A DNA stretch of 64,000 nucleotides from an uncultured Christensenella sp. (GTDB lineage: Bacteria > Bacillota > Clostridia > Christensenellales > Borkfalkiaceae). Both the position numbers and the translations under genes were made by a program. Each line of letters begins with the position of its first letter. Position 1 is the first letter of the stretch. Below are positions 17,822 through 25,183 of the stretch, piece after piece. Location: contig CAJTPB010000002.1 in NCBI GenBank assembly GCA_910578065.1, forward strand, positions 83,507 through 147,506, given 5' to 3'. Below the pieces are notes generated by a model. The model did no database searches. It saw only the letters and a list, made by a program, of their open reading frames with translations, and was not told where the DNA came from.

Positions 17822-18121
17822 ATGGAAACTTGTAATTGCGGGAATCAAAGAAAGAAGCTGCGCCCCGTAGAGGAAAAGCGGGCGATCGAAAACCGTTTAA
17901 GCCGAATCGGGGGGCAGATCAACGGCATTAAAGCGATGGTAGAGGAAGATCGGTACTGCGGCGATATTTTAATTCAGCTTGCCGCGGCGGAAAAATCGAT
18001 CAAAAGCCTTGCCTCGGTTATTTTGGAAAAACACATGCACAGTTGCTTGATCGACGATCTGCGGGCGGGAAATACGCAATCGGTAGACGAACTGATCGAA
18101 CTGTTTAAGAGGTTTCAATGA
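17822..18121 (+). CDS. csoR: Copper-sensing repressor CsoR
   Basis: 99 residues. I use the ATG at 17822 with AAAGGAG ahead, not the one at 17798, which sits three bases after the -10 box. The protein is all-helical, with the family core NRLSRIGGQINGIKAMVEED. Cys46, His71 and Cys75 reproduce the C-H-C Cu(I) ligand set with the exact spacing (25 and 4) of the Mycobacterium tuberculosis protein. It represses its own operon and is released by Cu(I). Its stop overlaps the copA start (ATGA). Confidence 0.93.
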   Translation: METCNCGNQRKKLRPVEEKRAIENRLSRIGGQINGIKAMVEEDRYCGDILIQLAAAEKSIKSLASVILEKHMHSCLIDDLRAGNTQSVDELIELFKRFQ

Positions 18122-20529
18122 AAAAGAAATATACGATTACGGGTATGACGTGCGCCGCCTGCTCCGCAGGGATCGAACGCACGGTAAAAAAATTAAACGG
18201 GGTCGCTTCCGCCGCCGTTTCCCTAATGGGGGAAAGCATGGAAGCAGAGTTTGACGAAACGCTCGTTTCCGACGAAGAGATAAAAAGCGCGGTAACCGCT
18301 TTGGGGTACGGCGCGTACGATTACGGGCAGGCGCCGCAAAAAAAGCGCGCGGGCAGCTTTTTAAAATACCGTTTTTGGATCTCGCTCGTGCTTTTGATTC
18401 CCGAAATGTATTTAGCCATGGGGCATATGGTAAAACTTCCCGTGCCGCACGGCTGGTTGAATTACGGGTTTCAAACGGGGCTTACGCTTGTTATTCTCTG
18501 TTTGAACTATCCGTTTTTTACAAGCGGCGTAAAAGCAGCCGTTAAGGGCGTGCCCAATATGGATACGTTGGTAACGCTGGGGGCGGCGGCATCCTTTTGT
18601 TACAGTCTGTTTGCGGCGATCTTCGCGCCCGACCGTATGCATTTGTTTTTCGAATCCGCCGCGATGATCGTAACGCTGGTAACGTTGGGTAAGTGGCTGG
18701 AAGATAATTCCAAGCGGAAAACGGGGCGGGAAGTGGAAAAACTGCTTTCCCTTGCGCCCGATACGGTTACGGTAGAGCGGGATGGAAAGGCGGTTTCGCT
18801 TTCGTTATCCCAAGTGCAGGCGGGCGATTTGGTGATCGTGCGCCAAGGGGAATCGGTCGCGGTGGACGGCGTTGTGGAAGAAGGGCACGCGTTTGTCGAT
18901 CAGTCTGCCGTTACGGGCGAATCGCTTCCCGTCGAACTGGTTGCGGGCGACAGGGCGGTAAGCGCAAGTTTGGCGGAAAGCGGATATTTAAAGATCCGCG
19001 CCGAAAAAGTAGGGGAAGATACCATGCTTGCGGGTATCATTCGCATGGTAAAAGAAGCGGGCGCAAGCAAGGCGCCCATTCAAAAGCTGGCAGATAAAAT
19101 TTCCGCCGTGTTCGTTCCCGTCGTAGTGGGGCTTGCGCTCGTCACCTTTCTCGTTTGGGCGCTTGTAACGCGCGATATGGCGCAGGCGTTTAATTATGCG
19201 GTAAGCGTGCTTGTAATATCCTGTCCGTGCGCGTTGGGGCTTGCAACGCCCGTCGCGGTAATGGCGGCAACGGGGCGGAGCGCCGCGATGGGCGTTTTGT
19301 ATAAGAATGCCGAAGCGTTGCAGCGCGCGGCGGATACGGGCACCGTTCTGCTCGATAAAACCGCAACGATCACCGAAGGCAAACCGCGCGTCGTCGCTTT
19401 CGAAAGCGCGGAACAGGAAAAGGCGAAAAATATTGCTTACGCGCTCGAAAGCAAACTAAATCACCCGCTCGCGCAGTGCATTTGCGATTTTTGTAAAGAG
19501 GGGTACGAGGCGGAAGAAGTGGAATATTTGGTCGGTTTGGGCGCGCGCGGCAAGGTAAACGGCAAGCTTTATTATTTGGGCAACGATCGACTTTTGTGCG
19601 AAAAAGACATTCCGTTCGGGGAATATCAAGAGCGGTTCCGTTCGTTTTCCGCACAGGGAAAAACGGTGTTGTTTTTAACGGACGAGGGCAGCGTGGTTGC
19701 GCTGTTTGTTTTGGCGGATACGTTAAAAGAGGGAAGCAGGCAGGCGGTGGAAGAACTTTCCGCTTGCGGAAGGGAACCGTACCTTTTAACGGGGGATAAC
19801 CGCGCGTGCGCAGAGTATATCGCGGCGCAGGCGGGCATTCCGCCCGAACGGGTATATGCCGAGGTATTGCCGCAAGAAAAGCTGCAAGCGGTGCTTTCGC
19901 ATAAGCAAAAGAACGCCGCCCTTCCCAAAGGCGCAAAAAAGGGAGTGGCGATGATCGGCGACGGCATAAACGATTCCCCTGCGTTGAAAGAGGCGGACGT
20001 GGGCATCGCCATGGGCAACGGAACGGACGTCGCAATCGAAAGCGCGGATATTGTGCTTGTGGGCGGAAATCTTGCCGCCGCGCCCAAGGCGTTCGCGCTG
20101 TCGAAAAAAACCATGCGGATCATAAAAGAAAATCTGTTTTGGGCGTTTTTCTACAACTGCGTGGGAATTCCGCTTGCGGCGGGCTGCTTCGCCTTTGCGG
20201 GGCTTACGTTAAATCCGATGATCGCCTCTGCGGCGATGAGTCTTTCTTCCCTGTTCGTGGTGGGCAACGCGCTGCGTCTTACAACATTCGGCAAACAAAA
20301 AAGAAAAGGAGATAATAGCATGAAAAAAATTTTAACGGTAGAAGGCATGATGTGCGCGCATTGCGTTGCGCATGTAAAAAAGGCGTTGGAAGCGGTAAAC
20401 GGCGTAAAATCGGCAGAAGTGGATTTAAAGAAGAAGCGCGCCGTTGTAACCCTTTCGGAAGAGGTGGATAACAACATATTGACCGCCGCCGTAGAAGAGG
20501 CGGGTTATACCGTTCGTGCCATCGTTTAA
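18118..20529 (+). CDS. copA: Copper-exporting P1B-type ATPase fused to C-terminal CopZ domain
   Basis: 803 residues. An N-terminal heavy-metal domain (GMTCAAC, Cys12 and Cys15) precedes six to eight membrane segments, the TGES actuator loop, the CPC metal channel motif (369-371), DKTATIT (phosphorylated Asp413), the NHPLA variant of the SEHPLA block, GDGINDSPAL and the MSLSS segment. It exports Cu(I) using ATP. Two features are odd. The signature Gly of DKTGT is Ala416. From residue 735 a complete second metal-binding domain (GMMCAHC) continues in frame after a short basic linker, where a separate copZ gene is normally found. An internal ribosome binding site precedes Met735 (see copZ entry). 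csoR overlaps the start by 4 bases, so expression is copper-induced. Confidence 0.93.
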   Translation: MKKKYTITGMTCAACSAGIERTVKKLNGVASAAVSLMGESMEAEFDETLVSDEEIKSAVTALGYGAYDYGQAPQKKRAGSFLKYRFWISLVLLIPEMYLAMGHMVKLPVPHGWLNYGFQTGLTLVILCLNYPFFTSGVKAAVKGVPNMDTLVTLGAAASFCYSLFAAIFAPDRMHLFFESAAMIVTLVTLGKWLEDNSKRKTGREVEKLLSLAPDTVTVERDGKAVSLSLSQVQAGDLVIVRQGESVAVDGVVEEGHAFVDQSAVTGESLPVELVAGDRAVSASLAESGYLKIRAEKVGEDTMLAGIIRMVKEAGASKAPIQKLADKISAVFVPVVVGLALVTFLVWALVTRDMAQAFNYAVSVLVISCPCALGLATPVAVMAATGRSAAMGVLYKNAEALQRAADTGTVLLDKTATITEGKPRVVAFESAEQEKAKNIAYALESKLNHPLAQCICDFCKEGYEAEEVEYLVGLGARGKVNGKLYYLGNDRLLCEKDIPFGEYQERFRSFSAQGKTVLFLTDEGSVVALFVLADTLKEGSRQAVEELSACGREPYLLTGDNRACAEYIAAQAGIPPERVYAEVLPQEKLQAVLSHKQKNAALPKGAKKGVAMIGDGINDSPALKEADVGIAMGNGTDVAIESADIVLVGGNLAAAPKAFALSKKTMRIIKENLFWAFFYNCVGIPLAAGCFAFAGLTLNPMIASAAMSLSSLFVVGNALRLTTFGKQKRKGDNSMKKILTVEGMMCAHCVAHVKKALEAVNGVKSAEVDLKKKRAVVTLSEEVDNNILTAAVEEAGYTVRAIV
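20320..20529 (+). CDS. copZ: CopZ-like copper chaperone, internal start within copA frame
   Basis: 69 residues, read in the same frame as copA. AAAGGAG at 20305-20311 lies eight bases before an ATG, as good as any site in this window. The product begins MKKILTVEGMMCAHC and has the full ferredoxin-like heavy-metal domain of CopZ chaperones. The sequence therefore allows both a CopA-CopZ fusion and a free chaperone from one mRNA. An alternative is that the stop codon between copA and copZ was recently lost, or that a sequencing error removed it. Confidence 0.65.
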   Translation: MKKILTVEGMMCAHCVAHVKKALEAVNGVKSAEVDLKKKRAVVTLSEEVDNNILTAAVEEAGYTVRAIV

Positions 20530-20780
20530 CTGAATGGTAGAAATGCTTGTTGCAGCTGCGCGTTGTTCGTTTGCGCGCTCGCCTAACGAGGCGGAAAGAA
20601 AACGGCATGTTGGTTATTGCGGCGGAAGCAACGGGCATATTGTGCCCGCAATCGTTTAACCGAATGGGCGGAATAGCTGTTGCAGCTGCGCGTTATTCGT
20701 TTGCGCGCTCGCCTAACGAGGCGGAAAGAAAACGGCATGTTGGTTATTGCGGCGGATATACTGTGTGTGCATTCGCTTAA
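20521..20780. repeat. Two tandem copies of a 130-bp unit plus a remnant
   Basis: The unit starts at 20521 and again at 20651; a worn third start may be at about 20770. About 80 bp in the middle (tgttgcagctgcgcg to attgcggcgga) differ by one base only, while the edges have diverged. The first copy begins inside the last two codons and stop of copA-copZ (atcgtttaac). No coding content is visible. The 387-bp gap also holds a terminator and the arsR promoter. Confidence 0.85.
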
Positions 20781-20797
20781 TAAAATTGAAACGATTG

Positions 20798-20828
20798 AAA
20801 AGCCCCGCCGAAGAGGTCGGGGCTTTTT
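20798..20828 (+). terminator. Intrinsic terminator after copper operon repeats
   Basis: AAAAGCCCCG and CGGGGCTTTT form a 10-bp stem with a 10-base loop followed by T. It is 270 bp after the copA stop, beyond the repeats. Confidence 0.85.
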
Positions 20829-20858
20829 CGACCTCTTTCGCGCGCAAGCGACGGAATT

Positions 20859-20891
20859 TTGCAATATGCCAATACGCGCATATGATATACT
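20859..20891 (+). promoter_or_regulatory. Promoter and possible operator of ArsR-type gene
   Basis: A TATACT -10 box at 20886-20891 is preceded by TTGCAA with a long 21-bp spacer. Between them ATATGC(N8)GCATAT (20864-20883) forms a perfect dyad abutting the -10 box. ArsR-family repressors bind such imperfect palindromes over their own promoters, so autoregulation is likely (inference). Confidence 0.5.
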
Positions 20892-20916
20892 TTCATAAAA
20901 ATTACGGGAGTTTATT

Positions 20917-21255
20917 ATGACGGAAACTTTATTATTGGATAAACGTACGCAGGGCATGATAGAAGGATACGTTCCTGCGGGGGAAATATTAACGTCGTTG
21001 GTGCGGTTTTTTTCTATTTTTTCCGATTCCACCCGCTTGCGCATGCTGTCTGCGCTCGCAATTTCGGAAATGTGCGTAACCGATATTTCGCGCGTGCTCG
21101 ATATCAATCAAACGACGGTCAGCCATCAACTGCGTTTTTTAAAAGACGCAGGCATGGTGCGTACCGAGCGGCACGGTAAAATTATTTTCTATTCCCTCGT
21201 TAACGAAGTTGTGAACGACGTTTTATTAAAAGGCGTCGAGTTTTTGGGTTATTAA
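20917..21255 (+). CDS. ArsR/SmtB-family winged-helix repressor
   Basis: 112 residues. The winged-helix core (SDSTRLRMLSALAISEMCVTDIS, then INQTTVSHQLRFLKDAGMV and the wing RHGKIIFYSL) is typical. The alpha3 metal motif ELCVCD is reduced to EMCVTD with one Cys, and the C-terminal helix has one Asp but no His pair, so neither the classic alpha3 nor alpha5 metal site is complete. The inducer is unknown. It may sense a metal or a redox signal. It stands alone between two terminators; a role near copper efflux is only suggested by position. Confidence 0.88.
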   Translation: MTETLLLDKRTQGMIEGYVPAGEILTSLVRFFSIFSDSTRLRMLSALAISEMCVTDISRVLDINQTTVSHQLRFLKDAGMVRTERHGKIIFYSLVNEVVNDVLLKGVEFLGY

Positions 21256-21287
21256 ATATTTCTCTTGCGCCTTTCAACAGTTCGCCG

Positions 21288-21327
21288 AAAAAGCCCCGCC
21301 CTTTAAAAAAAGGGCGGGGCTTTTTCG
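21288..21327 (+). terminator. Strong intrinsic terminator after ArsR gene
   Basis: A 17-bp near-perfect stem (AAAAAGCCCCGCCCTTT with its complement) with a 4-base loop ends in five T. It is symmetric and could act in both directions. Confidence 0.9.
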
Positions 21328-21345
21328 TAAAACCGCAAGAAGAAG

Positions 21346-21500
21346 CGGGCGAAAATAGCGTGCATATCTTAAAAACATGTAAATCGGTTGTTTAACAACA
21401 ATTAAAAATGAACAAGGAAAAATGCGGAAAAATAGCGCGAATATCTTTAAAACGTATCAATCAAATGTTTATATAAAAACGCGAAATATAACAATAAAAA
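21346..21500. repeat. Degenerate tandem repeat, about 77 bp, AT-rich
   Basis: gaaaatagcgtgcatatctt near 21351 recurs as gaaaaatagcgcgaatatct near 21427, each followed by a diverged A-rich stretch. The rest of this 333-bp gap holds the terminator and the uvrC promoter; no gene is visible. Confidence 0.5.
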
Positions 21501-21520
21501 ACAAACAAGCAGAAACACGG

Positions 21521-21538
21521 GGAATTGTTGTGAATTCC
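21521..21538. promoter_or_regulatory. Inverted repeat abutting uvrC -35 box
   Basis: GGAATT(N6)AATTCC, perfect 6-bp arms, ends one base before the -35 box of the uvrC promoter. It does not match the Bacillus-type LexA box. Possible operator; regulator unknown. Confidence 0.35.
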
Positions 21539-21567
21539 TTGAAAAAAAGCGCAAAAAGGTGTATAAT
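21539..21567 (+). promoter_or_regulatory. Sigma-A promoter of uvrC operon
   Basis: TTGAAA, 17-bp spacer, TATAAT. The predicted leader is only about 15 bases before the ATG at 21589, with a modest GAGAG ribosome binding site. Confidence 0.8.
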
Positions 21568-21588
21568 AAAAAACGAGAGTTTTTCGGC

Positions 21589-23397
21589 ATGAACGTGATC
21601 AAAGAAAAATTAAAACTGCTGCCCGATCAGCCGGGTGTGTATATCATGCTCGATAAAGACGGCGTTGTGATTTACGTAGGGAAAGCCCGCGTATTAAAAA
21701 ACCGCGTCCGTCAGTATTTTCATTCTTCGCCCAAGCCGCAAAAGGTGCAGGCGATGGTGGAAAACATCGTCGATTTTTCTTATATCGTCGCGCCGAGCGA
21801 GGTAGACGCCCTCGCGCTCGAAAACAATCTAATAAAAAAGTACAAGCCCAAATACAACATTCTTTTAAAAGACGATAAAACGTATCCTTACATTAAGGTG
21901 CACACGCGGGAAGAATATCCGCGCATATCCATTACCCGCAGGGTAAAAAAGGACGGAAAGTATTTCGGTCCGTTTATGGGCGGTATTCGATGTAAAGATA
22001 TTGTGGATATCGCCGCGCGCGTTTACTGTATTCGAACTTGCACGACCGCGATCAACGAAAAGACGAAAAAGCCCTGTTTAAACTATCACTTGCATCGCTG
22101 TCTTGCGCCGTGTGCGCACATGTGCACGCGGGAAGAATATGCAAAGCGGGTAGAGGGCGCGCTTTCTTTCCTCGGGGGGGATTACGGCGAAGCGGAAGAT
22201 CTGCTGCGCGAAAAGATGATGGCGTTTGCCGAAAACGAAGAATTCGAACTTGCGATGGATTACCGCCGCAAGATCGAAATGTTGCAGCGGTTGGGCACTA
22301 AGCGCATTACCGCCATGCCGCGCGAGGTAGACGCAGACGTATGGGCGTTTACTTCCAACGGGCTGTATGCGGCGGCGGGGATTCTTGTGATTCGCGGCGG
22401 CATGATGCAGGGCGCGCGCACGTTTACGCCGGAAGAGGGCGCGGGCGATCGGGGGGAAGGCATTTTAAGTTTTTTGACCCAGTATTACACCGCGCACGCC
22501 TTTCCGCACGAGTTGATATTAGACGAAGAAACGGACGACGCCCTCCTTGCCGCGTTTGCGCGCAAGCAGACGGGGCGCGGGCTGGAGATCACCCGCCCCA
22601 AGCTGGGCGTAAAGCGCGAACTGTTAGACATGGCGGCGCGCAACGTAAAAGAATATCTCGAAAAGTCCGTTTCCGCAATCGAGCATAAAAACGACATGAC
22701 GGTAAACGCCTGCGCGCGGCTGCAAACGTTGCTTTCTTTATCCAAATACCCCAAGCGCATGGAATGTTACGATATTTCCAACATTTCGGGCGTAGACAAA
22801 GTGGGCAGCATGGTGGTGTTCACCGACGGAGAAGCGGATAAATACGCTTACCGCCGCTTTAAAATAAAAACAGTGGAAGGGGCGGACGACTTTGCTTCGC
22901 TGAAAGAAGTGCTGCTTCGCCGTCTTTCCAAATTGGGCACGGCAGAAGAAGAACGCTTCCCCAAACCGCAGCTCATCGTTATCGACGGCGGCAAAGGTCA
23001 GCTTTCCGCCGTAAAAGAAATTTTCGACGAATTGGGCATAAAAGATATCGATTTGGTTTCCCTCGCCAAGCGGGAAGAAGAGGTGTTCACCCTTGCTTCG
23101 GAAGAGAGTGTGCGCATCGACCGCCGCGATTACGCGTTAAAAACGTTGCAGCGTATCCGCGACGAAGCGCACCGCTTTGCCATTACCTATTTCCGCAGTT
23201 TGCACAGCAAGCGCAATCTCGCTTCCGTTTTAGACGAAATCGAAGGGATCGGCAAAAACAAGCGTATCGCTTTAATGGAAAAGTTCGGAACGATCGGTAA
23301 AATGATGTCCGCAAGCGAAGAAGAACTTGCGCAAACAGAGGGCATCGGCAAAGAACTTGCCGCCCGCATTAAGCATTATTTTGAAGAAAAGTTGTAA
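21589..23397 (+). CDS. uvrC: Excinuclease ABC subunit C
   Basis: 602 residues, normal length. I start at 21589 because an upstream GTG at 21559 overlaps the -10 box. Domains in order: GIY-YIG nuclease (QPGVYIMLDKDGVVIYVGKA), cysteine-containing region, UvrB-binding UVR motif (EEFELAMDYRRKIEML), RNase H-like nuclease (ECYDISNISG, VIDGGKGQLS) and C-terminal helix-hairpin-helix pair (IEGIGKNKRIALMEKFG, TEGIGKELAARI). It makes both incisions in nucleotide excision repair after UvrAB damage recognition. It heads an operon with a HAD phosphatase and hprK. Confidence 0.97.
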   Translation: MNVIKEKLKLLPDQPGVYIMLDKDGVVIYVGKARVLKNRVRQYFHSSPKPQKVQAMVENIVDFSYIVAPSEVDALALENNLIKKYKPKYNILLKDDKTYPYIKVHTREEYPRISITRRVKKDGKYFGPFMGGIRCKDIVDIAARVYCIRTCTTAINEKTKKPCLNYHLHRCLAPCAHMCTREEYAKRVEGALSFLGGDYGEAEDLLREKMMAFAENEEFELAMDYRRKIEMLQRLGTKRITAMPREVDADVWAFTSNGLYAAAGILVIRGGMMQGARTFTPEEGAGDRGEGILSFLTQYYTAHAFPHELILDEETDDALLAAFARKQTGRGLEITRPKLGVKRELLDMAARNVKEYLEKSVSAIEHKNDMTVNACARLQTLLSLSKYPKRMECYDISNISGVDKVGSMVVFTDGEADKYAYRRFKIKTVEGADDFASLKEVLLRRLSKLGTAEEERFPKPQLIVIDGGKGQLSAVKEIFDELGIKDIDLVSLAKREEEVFTLASEESVRIDRRDYALKTLQRIRDEAHRFAITYFRSLHSKRNLASVLDEIEGIGKNKRIALMEKFGTIGKMMSASEEELAQTEGIGKELAARIKHYFEEKL

Positions 23398-23409
23398 AGG
23401 CGTTTAAAT

Positions 23410-24234
23410 ATGAAGTACGATTTATTTTGTTCCGATTTCGACGGAACACTTGCCGCATCCGATAATACGGTGTCGCAAATCAATAAAAACGCGATTGCGC
23501 GCTATTTGCAGGCGGGCGGGATTTTTGCGGTGTGCACGGGCAGATCGCTCGATTCCGCGTTGCCCCGCGCGCGGGAAGCGGGTTTGACGCAGGGCTTGCT
23601 TATCGCGTTCCAGGGGGCGACGATTGCCGATATCGCCACGGGCAAGCTGTTGAAAGACGACTGTTTCCCCCCCGAATGCGCGTTAAAAGCCATTCGCGCG
23701 ATGGAAAAACGAAATTTGCACGTCCACGTTTACACGGTAGAAGGTTTTTACAGCAATATGCAAGACGATCTGCTTGCGCTCTATGAAAAGGTGTGCGGCG
23801 TAACGGCGGAAGTCGTAACGAAAGAACCGCTTTCCGACTTTGTAAAAAACAGGGCTTTGCGCATCGTAAAAGTGCTTGCCATGGTGCAGCCGCCGCAAAG
23901 GCACGCTTTGCGCGAAGAACTTGCGCGGGAACTTAGCGGGGATTATTTTGTTACCTGCTCTTCCGAATGGCTGGTAGAAATTATGCCCGCGGGGCAGAAC
24001 AAAGGGGCGGCGGTCGACTTTCTTTCCGAATATTATAAAATTCCCAAAGAGAAAATTGCCGCGATCGGCGATCAGCTGAACGATTTACCTATGCTCGAAC
24101 ACGCGGGCGGAAAGTTCGCCGTGCAAAACGGGCAGGAAGAATTAAAGAAAATCGCCGTAACCGTTTCTTCCAACGACGAAAACGGGGTTGCGGAAGCGAT
24201 ATTGAAGTATGCGATGGAAATTGTGGAGGGATAG
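23410..24234 (+). CDS. HAD-superfamily Cof-type phosphatase
   Basis: 274 residues. Motif I is SDFDGTLAASD (nucleophile Asp near 10), and motif III/IV is AIGDQLNDLPMLEHAG near 220. Between them is the C2-type cap of the Cof subfamily. These enzymes hydrolyse sugar phosphates, flavin mononucleotide or related small phosphates in the cytoplasm; the substrate here is unknown. It lies 12 bp after uvrC and 6 bp before hprK, so it is co-transcribed. Confidence 0.9.
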   Translation: MKYDLFCSDFDGTLAASDNTVSQINKNAIARYLQAGGIFAVCTGRSLDSALPRAREAGLTQGLLIAFQGATIADIATGKLLKDDCFPPECALKAIRAMEKRNLHVHVYTVEGFYSNMQDDLLALYEKVCGVTAEVVTKEPLSDFVKNRALRIVKVLAMVQPPQRHALREELARELSGDYFVTCSSEWLVEIMPAGQNKGAAVDFLSEYYKIPKEKIAAIGDQLNDLPMLEHAGGKFAVQNGQEELKKIAVTVSSNDENGVAEAILKYAMEIVEG

Positions 24235-24240
24235 CGAAAA

Positions 24241-25167
24241 ATGAGCGAATTGACTTTGCCGAAAGAAACGGTAATGTTGGATAAGTTTGCATCCGACGTA
24301 AATCTTGAACTGCTGTACGCGGGACGGGGGATCATCACCCTTTCCAGTATGAGCGTAGACAGACCGGGGCTGCGCCTTGCGGGATTTTTCAGCTATTTCG
24401 ATACCCAGCGCATTATGGTGATCGGACTTACCGAGCATGAATATCTGCGCTCGATGAGTTTGGAAGAGCGCAAAGAAAAAATTCAAAAACTGTTCGACTG
24501 CGGCGAGATCCCCTGCGTCATCTTCTCGCGCGATTTGCCCGTCCTGCCCGAATTTATGGAAAGCGCGCGGGCGGCGGGCTGCCCCATTTTCCGCACGGGG
24601 CGCATGACGACTTCCGTCATGTCCGACTTGTTCATTTATTTAAACAGACTGCTTGCGCCCTCTACCGCGGTGCACGGCGTTTTGATGGACGTATTCGGCT
24701 GCGGAATCTTGCTTACGGGCAACAGCGGCGTGGGCAAAAGCGAAACGGCGATGGAACTGATCAAGCGCGGACACCGCCTTGTCGCGGACGATTCCGTGTT
24801 GATCAAGCGGGTGGAAAACGAGTTGATCGGCACCGCGCCCGAACGCATCCGTTATTTTATGGAACTGCGCGGGATCGGCATAATTAACGTAAAAAACATG
24901 TACGGTTCGGGTTCCGTTTTGGGCGAAAAGGCGGTAGACCTGGTTATGGAAATGGAAACGTGGCGGCGGGATAAAGAGTACGATAGGATCGGCGGCGAAC
25001 AGAACGTGGAAGAAATTTTGGGGCTTAAAATTCCAAAATTGACCATTCCCGTAAGTCCCGGGCGCAATCTTGCGATTTTGATCGAAGTCGCCGCAAGAAA
25101 TTACCGTTTAAAGAGCATGGGCTACGACGCCGCGCAAGAACTGATCGCCCGTACCATAGGAAGATAA
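24241..25167 (+). CDS. hprK: HPr kinase/phosphorylase
   Basis: 308 residues. The Walker A loop TGNSGVGKSETA is near 158-168, followed by RGHRLVADDSV (the catalytic Asp region) and the family block ELRGIGIINV near 212. It phosphorylates or dephosphorylates HPr on Ser46 in answer to fructose bisphosphate and phosphate, the switch for carbon catabolite repression in Gram-positive bacteria. Its presence fits the glycosidase-rich neighbourhood. A GGAGGG ribosome binding site overlaps the end of the HAD gene. Confidence 0.96.
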   Translation: MSELTLPKETVMLDKFASDVNLELLYAGRGIITLSSMSVDRPGLRLAGFFSYFDTQRIMVIGLTEHEYLRSMSLEERKEKIQKLFDCGEIPCVIFSRDLPVLPEFMESARAAGCPIFRTGRMTTSVMSDLFIYLNRLLAPSTAVHGVLMDVFGCGILLTGNSGVGKSETAMELIKRGHRLVADDSVLIKRVENELIGTAPERIRYFMELRGIGIINVKNMYGSGSVLGEKAVDLVMEMETWRRDKEYDRIGGEQNVEEILGLKIPKLTIPVSPGRNLAILIEVAARNYRLKSMGYDAAQELIARTIGR

Positions 25168-25183
25168 AAAAAGAGGAACGTTT

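Noticed and set aside
20521..20780. Insertion sequence or transposon ends
   Set aside because: The units are direct, not terminal inverted, repeats and there is no transposase frame.
21559..21588. Longer uvrC beginning with GTG
   Set aside because: The codons overlap the TATAAT box; the ATG at 21589 matches the usual UvrC start.
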